Assembly: GCF_013314535.1 (NCBI RefSeq)
Contig: NZ_JABUAE010000003.1
Location: forward strand, 62,001 to 126,000
From: Bacillus sp. Xin1
GTDB lineage: Bacteria > Bacillota > Bacilli > Bacillales > Bacillaceae_G
Direction: 5' to 3'
Length of the DNA stretch: 64,000 nt
In this document: in pieces, positions 36,912 through 45,274 of the stretch
How positions within the stretch are numbered: position 1 is the stretch's first letter
Layout of the letters: every line of letters begins with the position of its first letter
Program-made: the position numbers and the translations under genes
Notes under the pieces: model-generated
The model's input: the letters and a program-made list of their open reading frames with translations, nothing else
Databases searched by the model: none
Told to the model about the DNA's origin: nothing

Positions 36912-37815
36912 TCTAAATAATGGTAAAAAAGCATAAAAAAACCTATAAAATTATATTATAAGTATTTTTTCTAAAATAAAACTGCCCAGTTAAACTAAAA
37001 TAGTTATTTTTCAACCATATACTCATTAATTTGTAATCATTACAATTACAGAGATGAAATCCAGAATTAATTTTTTAGTATAATATTTTTCGCTCATATT
37101 ATTACTTAACAATTAAATTATCGAGTACAATCGACAAAATTTTGCTATTTACGCATCGAAAATTTAATGTTTTAATGAACAACATAACTGGTATGACCAG
37201 ACAGAAAGGAGAAGATTAAGCTAATAGAAGTATAGTGAAGCTGCAAGTAGCATTATGTCGAGATCAGTTATCTTAATATTCGGTTAATTTTTAAGGAGTC
37301 TAGAATCTCAAAAGGATCAAGTTTGTAATAAAAGTGTTCTAAGTTTCTGCATAACAAAAGTGAATTTATTCCGCAATAAAAGTATAAGCAATGTACAGTA
37401 TGATTTCACCTTTTGTAGTCTTGTAAGGCTATTGCTGACAAAACTAAGAGACATATTATGAAATTGATATTAGAAAAGGTCATGACAGGATTAACTGTAG
37501 AAGCAATGGTTTATCTATCTTCGCGGCTCTGTAAGCTAAACAGCAACTCTTGGGAGAAATTAATATTTTACTACTCATTGGGCAGCTAATTCAAATATAG
37601 CTGATGAATTTTTATCGTTTACTATTTGAAAAATAGAGTATCTAAATGAGAGGGAAGTAAAATCCTTAGATCCTATTAGAAGTAAATAATAACGATAACA
37701 GCCTATCTGAAAGACTTCTCCTTCCTTCATGCGTGTGCAAGGAGAGAGGCTAGCGCTATGTCGTACAAGTTATATGAATCAAGTTATAAAAAACAATGGT
37801 AAAGGAGTGTACGGA
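36912..37815 (+). other. Long untranslated leader of the hbl operon
   Basis: About 900 bp between the PlcR box and hblC without a supported gene. A long 5' leader is a known trait of hbl transcripts. Short frames such as one near 37729 extend into hblC without a ribosome site of their own. No riboswitch class was recognised. Confidence 0.6.
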
Positions 37816-39135
37816 ATGAAAAATAAAATAATTACAGGATTTTTAATCACATCCATTGTAACTGGAGCAACTATTCCTATCAATACTCTCGCAGCACCAA
37901 TCGTTCAAGCAAAAACTCAACAGGAAAGTATGGATATTTCTTCATCATTACGAAAATTAGGTGCGCAATCTAAATTAATCCAAACGTATATTGATCAATC
38001 TTTAATGAGTCCTAATGTTCAGCTAGAGGAAGTCCCAGCTTTAAATACAAATCAATTCCTAATCAAACAAGATATGAAGGAATGGTCATCGGAACTCTAT
38101 CCACAGTTAATTCTATTAAATTCAAAAAGTAAAGGATTTGTAACGAAATTCAATAGCTATTACCCGACATTAAAATCGTTTGTAGACAATAAAGAAGATA
38201 GAGAAGGGTTTTTGGATAGACTTGAAGTTCTTCAAGAAATGGCTATGACCAATCAAGAAAACGCGCAACGACAAATTAATGAATTAACAGATCTTAAATT
38301 ACAGCTTGATAAAAAATTAAAAGATTTCGATACTGATGTGGTAACCGCGCAAGGCATACTAAGTACAGATGGAACAGGAAAAATAGATCAGTTAAAAAAT
38401 GAATTATTAAATACCAAAAAGGCAATTCAAAATGATTTACAACAAATTGCATTAATACCAGGGGCTTTAAATGAACAGGGATTTGCTATATTCAAAGAAG
38501 TTTATAGTCTTTCAAAAGAAATTATTGAACCGGCTGCTCAAGCAGGGATGGCAGCGTATAACAAAGGAAAAGAAATTAACAACTCTATTCTAGAAGCAGA
38601 GAAAAAAGCAGCGCAAGAAGCGAAAGAGCAAGGTAAAACTGCTCTAGAGATTGAATCAGCCAAAAAAGCAGCTCGTGAAGCAATTGAGAAAAGCAAACAA
38701 GGTGAAATAGCTGCAGCTGCAGCCGCAAAAACGCAAGAGTATGACCTGATGAAAGCCATTGATACTGAAAAGATTAAGAAAACATTTGGTGTCTTCGCTG
38801 AAGTAAATAAACTAACAGCAGAACAGCGAGCATATTTAGATGATTTAGAGAAACAAAACCAAAAAATATATGATTTAACAACGAAACTATCAATAGCAGA
38901 TTTACAAAAATCAATGCTTCTTCTTACGCAAAATGATTTGCATACGTTTGCAAATCAAGTAGATGTAGAACTTGACCTACTAAAGCGATATAAAGAAGAT
39001 TTGGATCTAATAAAAAATAGCATTACAAAATTATCTACTAATGTTGATACAACTAACCAGCAGTCTCAAAAAGATACATTAAGACAATTAAAAAATGTAA
39101 TAAGTTACCTTGAAGAACAGGTATATAAATTTTAA
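37816..39135 (+). CDS. hblC: Hemolysin BL lytic component L2
   Basis: This 439-residue exported protein has a signal peptide (MKNKIITGFLITSIVTGAT to about residue 33) and a mature all-helical body starting TQQESMDISSSLRKLGAQSK. A long Ala/Lys/Glu-rich helical section lies near residues 255-320 (EAEKKAAQEAKEQGKTALE). It is the L2 component of the three-part Hbl pore-forming enterotoxin. GGAG lies before ATG 37816; upstream in-frame starts lack a site. It is first in hblC-hblD-hblA, under the PlcR box at 36896. Confidence 0.95.
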   Translation: MKNKIITGFLITSIVTGATIPINTLAAPIVQAKTQQESMDISSSLRKLGAQSKLIQTYIDQSLMSPNVQLEEVPALNTNQFLIKQDMKEWSSELYPQLILLNSKSKGFVTKFNSYYPTLKSFVDNKEDREGFLDRLEVLQEMAMTNQENAQRQINELTDLKLQLDKKLKDFDTDVVTAQGILSTDGTGKIDQLKNELLNTKKAIQNDLQQIALIPGALNEQGFAIFKEVYSLSKEIIEPAAQAGMAAYNKGKEINNSILEAEKKAAQEAKEQGKTALEIESAKKAAREAIEKSKQGEIAAAAAAKTQEYDLMKAIDTEKIKKTFGVFAEVNKLTAEQRAYLDDLEKQNQKIYDLTTKLSIADLQKSMLLLTQNDLHTFANQVDVELDLLKRYKEDLDLIKNSITKLSTNVDTTNQQSQKDTLRQLKNVISYLEEQVYKF

Positions 39136-39201
39136 TATTATGTTTTTAAAAATCTACAAAGATTATAAGAATCTAGCGAAAGAATGAGAAGGAGAATGGT
39201 T

Positions 39202-40422
39202 ATGAAAAAATTTCCATTTAGAGTGCTAACTTTAGCCACTCTGGTAACGGTTATAACTGCTACTACCGGTAACACTATTCATGCATTTGCACAAGAAACG
39301 ACCGCTCAAGAACAAAAAGTAGGCAATTATGCATTAGGGCCTGAAGGACTGAAGAAAGCATTGGCTGAAACAGGGTCTCATATTCTTGTAATGGATTTGT
39401 ACGCAAAAACAATGATTAAGCAACCGAATGTAAATTTATCTAATATCGATTTAGGCTCAGAAGGGGGAGAGTTGCTCAAAAATATTCACCTTAATCAAGA
39501 ACTGTCACGAATCAATGCAAATTATTGGTTAGATACAGCGAAGCCACAGATTCAAAAAACAGCCCGTAATATTGTAAATTACGATGAACAATTTCAAAAT
39601 TATTATGACACATTAGTAGATACTGTACAAAAGAAAGATAAGGTAGGTCTAAAAGAGGGCGTAAGTGATTTAATTACTACAATTAATACAAATTCTAAAG
39701 AAGTTACAGATGTAATTAAAATGCTACAAGACTTCAAAGGGAAACTATATCAAAATTCTACAGATTTTAAAAATAATGTTGGTGGCCCAGATGGTAAAGG
39801 TGGGTTAACAGCAATATTAGCAGGTCAACAAGCAACGATTCCACAACTTCAAGCTGAAATTGAGCAACTGCGTTCTACTCAGAAAAAACATTTTGATGAT
39901 GTATTAGCATGGTCAATTGGTGGTGGATTGGGAGCAGCTATTTTAGTTATTGCAGCTATTGGAGGAGCGGTAGTAATTGTTGTAACTGGCGGTACAGCAA
40001 CACCGGCTGTTATTGGTGGACTTTCGGCTCTTGGTGCAGCTGGTATTGGCCTAGGAACAGCGGCTGGTGTCACGGCATCTAAGCATATGGATTCCTATAA
40101 TGAAATTTCTAACAAAATCGGAGAATTAAGTATGAAAGCTGATCGTGCTAATCAAGCAGTTATTTCGCTTACTAACGCGAAAGACACATTGGCATATCTA
40201 TATCAGACTGTGGATCAAGCGATATTGTCTCTAACAAATATTCAAAAACAATGGAATACAATGGGCGCAAATTATACAGATTTACTTGATAATATCGATT
40301 CTATGCAAGACCACAAATTCTCTTTAATACCGGATGATTTAAAAGCTGCTAAAGAAAGTTGGAATGATATTCATAAAGATGCAGAATTCATTTCAAAAGA
40401 CATCGCTTTTAAACAGGAATAG
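39202..40422 (+). CDS. hblD: Hemolysin BL lytic component L1
   Basis: This 406-residue exported protein has a signal peptide to about residue 32 (ATTGNTIHAFA) and an Hbl/Nhe-type helical bundle. A long hydrophobic hairpin near residues 235-290 (GGGLGAAILVIAAIGGAVVI) is the membrane-inserting element of this ClyA-like fold. It acts with L2 and B in ordered pore assembly on host cells. AAGGAG sits 7 nt before ATG 39202. It lies 66 bp after hblC in the same operon. Its 3' end is partly duplicated at 41798. Confidence 0.95.
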   Translation: MKKFPFRVLTLATLVTVITATTGNTIHAFAQETTAQEQKVGNYALGPEGLKKALAETGSHILVMDLYAKTMIKQPNVNLSNIDLGSEGGELLKNIHLNQELSRINANYWLDTAKPQIQKTARNIVNYDEQFQNYYDTLVDTVQKKDKVGLKEGVSDLITTINTNSKEVTDVIKMLQDFKGKLYQNSTDFKNNVGGPDGKGGLTAILAGQQATIPQLQAEIEQLRSTQKKHFDDVLAWSIGGGLGAAILVIAAIGGAVVIVVTGGTATPAVIGGLSALGAAGIGLGTAAGVTASKHMDSYNEISNKIGELSMKADRANQAVISLTNAKDTLAYLYQTVDQAILSLTNIQKQWNTMGANYTDLLDNIDSMQDHKFSLIPDDLKAAKESWNDIHKDAEFISKDIAFKQE

Positions 40423-40458
40423 AAATGAAAATTAAAACCTAAATTGGAGGAAAATGAA

Positions 40459-41586
40459 ATGATAAAAAAAATCCCTTACAAACTACTCGCTGTATCGACG
40501 TTATTAACTATTACAAACGCTAATGTAGTTTCACCAGTAGCAACTTTTGCAAGTGAAATTGAACAAACGAACAATGGTGATACGGCTCTTTCTGCAAATG
40601 AAGCGAGGATGAAAGAAACCTTGCAAAAGGCTGGATTATTTGCAAAATCTATGAATGCCTATTCTTATATGTTAATTAAAAATCCAGATGTGAATTTTGA
40701 AGGAATTACTATTAATGGATATGTAGATTTACCTGGTAGAATCGTACAAGATCAAAAGAATGCAAGAGCACATGCTGTTACTTGGGATACGAAAGTAAAA
40801 AAACAGCTTTTAGATACATTGACGGGTATTGTTGAATATGATACAACATTTGACAATTATTATGAAACAATGGTAGATGCGATTAATACAGGGGATGGAG
40901 AAACTTTAAAAGAAGGGATTACAGATTTACGAGGTGAAATTCAACAAAATCAAAAGTATGCACAACAATTAATAGAAGAATTAACTAAATTAAGAGACTC
41001 TATTGGACAAGATGTTAGAGCATTTGGAAGCAATAAAGATCTCTTGCAGTCGATTTTAAAAAACCAAGGTGCAGATGTTGAGGCTGATCAAAAACGTCTA
41101 GAAGAAGTATTAGGATCAGTAAACTATTATAAACAATTAGAATCTGATGGGTTTAATGTAATGAAGGGTGCCATTTTGGGTCTACCAATAATTGGCGGTA
41201 TCATAGTGGGAGTAGCAAGAGATAATTTAGGTAAGTTAGAGCCTTTATTAGCAGAATTACGTCAGACCGTGGATTATAAAGTAACATTAAATCGTGTAGT
41301 TGGAGTTGCTTACAGTAATATTAATGAAATGCATAAGGCACTTGATGATGCTATTAACGCTCTTACTTATATGTCCACGCAGTGGCATGACTTAGATTCT
41401 CAATATTCGGGCGTTCTGGGGCATATTGAGAATGCAGCTCAAAAAGCGGATCAAAATAAATTTAAATTCTTAAAGCCTAATTTGAATGCAGCGAAAGACA
41501 GTTGGAAAACATTACGAACAGATGCTGTTACATTAAAAGAAGGGATAAAGGAATTAAAAGTGGAAACTGTTACTCCACAAAAATAG
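40459..41586 (+). CDS. hblA: Hemolysin BL binding component B
   Basis: This 375-residue exported protein has signal peptide MIKKIPYKLLAVSTLLTIT to about residue 31 and the mature family pattern (LQKAGLFAKSMNAYSYMLIK). A shorter hydrophobic segment (MKGAILGLPIIGGIIVGVA near residue 235) follows. It is the cell-binding B component that initiates Hbl complex assembly. GGAGG lies 8 nt before ATG 40459. It is third in the operon, 36 bp after hblD, and is followed by a strong terminator. hblB downstream is its paralogue. Confidence 0.95.
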   Translation: MIKKIPYKLLAVSTLLTITNANVVSPVATFASEIEQTNNGDTALSANEARMKETLQKAGLFAKSMNAYSYMLIKNPDVNFEGITINGYVDLPGRIVQDQKNARAHAVTWDTKVKKQLLDTLTGIVEYDTTFDNYYETMVDAINTGDGETLKEGITDLRGEIQQNQKYAQQLIEELTKLRDSIGQDVRAFGSNKDLLQSILKNQGADVEADQKRLEEVLGSVNYYKQLESDGFNVMKGAILGLPIIGGIIVGVARDNLGKLEPLLAELRQTVDYKVTLNRVVGVAYSNINEMHKALDDAINALTYMSTQWHDLDSQYSGVLGHIENAAQKADQNKFKFLKPNLNAAKDSWKTLRTDAVTLKEGIKELKVETVTPQK

Positions 41587-41673
41587 GGAAATATTAATTC
41601 TGTTGCAAAGTGAGCCAAAACATAGAGAGTCTATGATTACACTGTTAAACAGTAAGGCGATAATTAATAAATC

Positions 41674-41729
41674 CTTATATACCAGAAAGGCGGAGTCTCA
41701 TTAAAGACTTCGCCTTTCTGGTATATAAG
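41674..41729 (+). terminator. Strong terminator after hblA
   Basis: A 25-bp near-perfect stem from CTTATATACCAGAAAGGCG to CGCCTTTCTGGTATATAAG with a 6-nt loop. It separates hblCDA from hblB, so hblB is probably poorly expressed from the operon promoter. Confidence 0.88.
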
Positions 41730-41797
41730 TTTTATCCAAATAAAAGATAACCGTGTAGTTTACTTGTTTTTTTAAACTTTGCAATAGAATCGATTAA

Positions 41798-41890
41798 TTG
41801 GGGACAGATTATATAGATTTGCTTGATAATATCGAATCTATGCAACAACATCGCTTTTTAATAAGAATAGAACTTGAAATAATACCTTAT
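41798..41890 (+). pseudogene. hblD 3'-end remnant before hblB
   Basis: Reads TDYIDLLDNIESMQQHRF, clearly matching TDLLDNIDSMQDHKF of the HblD C-terminus, with no start or domain before it. Its position just ahead of hblB mirrors hblD before hblA, as left by duplication of an hblD-hblA segment. Confidence 0.8.
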
Positions 41891-41906
41891 ATAGGAGGAA
41901 TAAGAA

Positions 41907-43306
41907 ATGATGAAAAAAAAACCTTACATAATACTCGCTGTATCAGCGTTTTTAACTATGACAACTACTTATGCGGTCACACCAGTAGCAACCTTTGCAA
42001 TTGAAACTGAACAAACGAACACTGGAGATATGTCTCTTTCAGCAAATGAAGAACAGATGAAAAAAATTGTCCAAGATGCTGGGTTATTTGCAAAAGCTAT
42101 GAATGAATATTCTTATTTGCTAATCAATAATCCGGATGTGAGTTTTGAAGGAATTACTATTAATGGGTATGCAGATTTACCTAGTAAAATTGTACAGGAT
42201 CAAAAGAATGCAAGAGCACATGCTGTTACATGGAATACGAAAGTAAAAAAACAGCTTTTAGATACATTGACAGGCATTATTGAATACGATACAAAGTTTG
42301 AAAATTATTATGAAACATTAGTAGAGGCGATCAATAATGGAAATGGGGATACTTTTAAAAAAGGGATTACAGATTTACGGGGGGAATTCAACAAAATCAA
42401 AAGTCTGCAAAAGCATTAATAGAAGAATTAACTAAATTTAAAAACGCTATTGGAGAAGATGTTAGAGTATTTGGAAGCCATAAAGAGACATTGCAATCGA
42501 TTTTAAAAAACCAAAGAGCTGATGTGGAGACTGATCAAAAGCGTTTAGATGAAGTTTTAGGACAAGTAAACTATTATAAGAAATTAGAATCTGATGGATT
42601 AACTATGGTGAAAATCCCTTTTATCCCCACGCTTATTTCTGGTGGCATAATGATAGGTACAGCTAGAGATAATTTAGGTCGATTAGAGCCTACTTTAACA
42701 GAATTACGTAAAACTGTAGATTATAAACTTACATTAAACCGTGTAGTTGGAGTTGCATTTCATAATATTAGTGATATGCATAGTATGATTGATAGTGCTA
42801 TTACTGTTCTTACTTATATGTCCACACAATGGGATGATTTAGACTCTCAATATTCGGGTGTACTGGGGCATATTGAGAATGCAGCTCAAAAAGCTGATCA
42901 AAATAGATATAAATTTTTAAAGCCTAACTTGAATGCAGCGAAAGACAGTTGGAAAACATTAAGAACAGATGTTGTCACATTAAAAGAAGGGATAAAAATT
43001 GCAGAGAAGAAAGAACAGGATTTTATGGATCAACTTCGTCCATCAAACGTTTTCTACTTTTATAAAAAAATTCATAACGCATACACATTTGAAATAAAGA
43101 CTGGAACAAATGCGCCAAATGCGTCTTATAAAGTTATGAATTTAACTAAAAACACTGTTCATAATATGTGGAGTGGAGGGGCTAGTACAAACATGTGGGC
43201 TGACTGGCTTTCATTTAATCCAAATGATGAATTTGCGGTGGTAGCAGTAGTGGATGGTAAAGAATATGTTGTGTATAAAGACAAAGTAGAAAATATAATG
43301 AACTGA
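41907..43306 (+). pseudogene. hblB: Hemolysin BL component B' (hblB), frameshifted
   Basis: A paralogue of HblA with the same signal peptide and body, preceded by AGGAGG. At about 42381-42386 the hblA sequence GGTGAAATT corresponds to GGGGAATT here, a one-base loss that ends the first frame at 42419. The rest continues from about 42424 to 43306. The C-terminus carries roughly 95 extra residues absent from HblA (LRPSNVFYFYKKIHNAYTFE, then WADWLSFNPNDEF), as in known HblB. A sequencing error at the G-run cannot be excluded. Confidence 0.85.
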
Positions 43307-43386
43307 ACCCGAAAAATAACGCAGTAAATGGAAGCCTTCTTGATGTCAGTCTGACAGTTTCTCCTATACTAGACGTAAGAGGAAAT

Positions 43387-44529
43387 GTGATAGCTTTAGC
43401 TGCAATATGTAGAGACATCTCTGAAAGAAAACAAGCAGAAAGAGAACGACATCGATTACACCAACAATTAAGAGATAGTGAGATGAAGTACCGTGAACTA
43501 ATCGAACAAGCAACTGACGCAGTATATGTAGTAGAGCTGAATGAAGATCATTTTCCAAGTCGATTTATTGAGGTAAACCCTGTTGGGTGTAAAAGATTTG
43601 GATATAGTAGAGAAGAGCTGCTCTCGTTACCATTTCCAAATGTAGTACCACAAGATTCTATAATGATTGTAAGGTTGTTAGAAAAAATTAGAGAGGGACA
43701 AACTTCCTTCACTTTGCAAGATGAATATGTTTTTCCAACAGGAAAAATAATAACAACTGAGTTTAGTGTCCGTGTTTTTAACTTAAATGGTAAAAAAGTT
43801 TTCCTAAGTATTTCCCGTGATATCACTGAACGACTAAAAACAGAAGAATTACTACGAAAATCTGAAAAACTTGCTGTCGTAGGACAATTAGCGACTGCAA
43901 TGGCTCATGAAATTAATAATCCATTAACCGCAATGAAAGGGTTTATGCAATTACTAAAATCAACGGAAAATGAGAATAATCAGGGTTATATAAATATAGT
44001 ATCATCAGAAATTGAGCGTATAGAAAGTATTACAAATGAATTTATGACGGTAGCCAAACCACAGGTGGTAAAAATACAACCTAATGATATTAGTGTGCTA
44101 ATGGATCAAGTTTTAATGCTACTGCAGCCTCAAGCAATGATGAATAATATAAAAATTAGAATTGATTTTACACCTGGTATTCCATTGATTCCATGTGAAG
44201 GAAATCAATTAAAACAAGTATTTGTTAATATTATAAAAAATGCAATTGAATCTATGCCAATGGGAGGTGACATTCTGATTCAAGTTAATATACTTGATAA
44301 TGATCAAATAAGAATTCGTTTTATCGATCAAGGGTGTGGGATTCCAAAAGAACGTATACCATATCTCGGAGAACCTTTTTATAGTATTAAAGAAGTGGGG
44401 ATTGGCTTAGGGTTAATGATCTGTTATAAAATTATCGAAACACATCGGGGAAAGGTATTTATTGAGAGTAAAGTGAATAAGGGAACTATAGTTGAAGTCA
44501 CTCTCCCTATTTGTACACTTCATAATTAA
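43387..44529 (+). CDS. PAS-domain histidine kinase, 5'-truncated
   Basis: The protein continues a PAS domain from its middle: the frame is open from about 43300 (ELNPKNNAVNGSLLDVSL) with no start until GTG 43387. A second PAS domain (YRELIEQATDAVYVV) follows, then an H-box (MAHEINNPLTAMKGF) and HATPase motifs ending GIGLGLMICYKI. This is the sporulation-kinase-like (KinA/E type) soluble architecture. The first PAS half and native start are lost at the hblB junction, so its activity and expression are doubtful. No regulator partner is adjacent. Confidence 0.8.
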   Translation: MIALAAICRDISERKQAERERHRLHQQLRDSEMKYRELIEQATDAVYVVELNEDHFPSRFIEVNPVGCKRFGYSREELLSLPFPNVVPQDSIMIVRLLEKIREGQTSFTLQDEYVFPTGKIITTEFSVRVFNLNGKKVFLSISRDITERLKTEELLRKSEKLAVVGQLATAMAHEINNPLTAMKGFMQLLKSTENENNQGYINIVSSEIERIESITNEFMTVAKPQVVKIQPNDISVLMDQVLMLLQPQAMMNNIKIRIDFTPGIPLIPCEGNQLKQVFVNIIKNAIESMPMGGDILIQVNILDNDQIRIRFIDQGCGIPKERIPYLGEPFYSIKEVGIGLGLMICYKIIETHRGKVFIESKVNKGTIVEVTLPICTLHN

Positions 44530-44673
44530 TACATTCTTTTACTGAAATTTTATAAGAAACTATACAAAATGTAATGTTAATGTCACTTAATGAAATAAAA
44601 AAGAGTATAAGATAATATAAAATTCAAAGTGTTCATACGAACAAAATAAATAAACAATAGAATGGAATTATGA

Positions 44674-45017
44674 ATGGACATGTGTAAGAAATTAGTGAAA
44701 CCACTAATTGTATTAGGAAGTGCTACGTTACAAACACTGGGTGCTTATGTATATACAATTATGGATTACGTTACAATAGATGAATTTAGTAAAGAAGCCT
44801 AGGTAGAGACTAAAGAAACAGCTAGTCAAGCAACTATTAATCACTTTAAAACAGAAAAAATATGGATATTGTCATTACTCAGATTTGTTTCTAAAGAGAA
44901 TATGCGACACCTGAGATTTATTTAGAGGGACATGTTTCTGGAAATGAGAAACAAAAAAATTCTGCTACTGTAAAATCTTTAGAAGATTATCGAGTTAAAG
45001 ATACATCTAAAAACTAA
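44674..45017 (+). pseudogene. Small exported protein, interrupted
   Basis: ATG 44674 opens MDMCKKLVKPLIVLGSATLQ with a signal-like hydrophobic segment, then stops at TAG after DEFSKEA. The same and a shifted frame continue (VETKETASQATINHF; TPEIYLEGHVSGNEKQKNS, DYRVKDTSKN) to TAA at 45015, followed by a strong terminator. Not recognised. 44530-44673 shows nothing else. Confidence 0.5.
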
Positions 45018-45032
45018 ATTTATTGTTAGTGA

Positions 45033-45060
45033 GCAGTTAGCTTTGGCTAACTGCTTTTTT
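45033..45060 (+). terminator. Intrinsic terminator
   Basis: Perfect stem GCAGTTAGC-TTTG-GCTAACTGC and T-run. It isolates the toxin gene at 45275 from upstream transcription. Confidence 0.9.
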
Positions 45061-45274
45061 GTATATATTGTAATCGATTCTTCATTTTACTGCTTTATTG
45101 ATGTTTGATATACAGATTATATGGCCTTTAAAAAATCTGTAAGTGTTTTGTAATATTTTCGAGAGACTTTTTTAACAGTTATGAGAGAGAAATGAAAGAT
45201 TTGTTAAATATGATGAAATTAATCTTACTAGTAGGTGTTCTAACTCACCTAGAAATCAAGGAGGAAAAATAACA

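Noticed and set aside
37441-37460. Second PlcR-like box (TATGAAATTGATATTA)
   Set aside because: The right half does not match TNCATA; only the site at 36896 fits the consensus.
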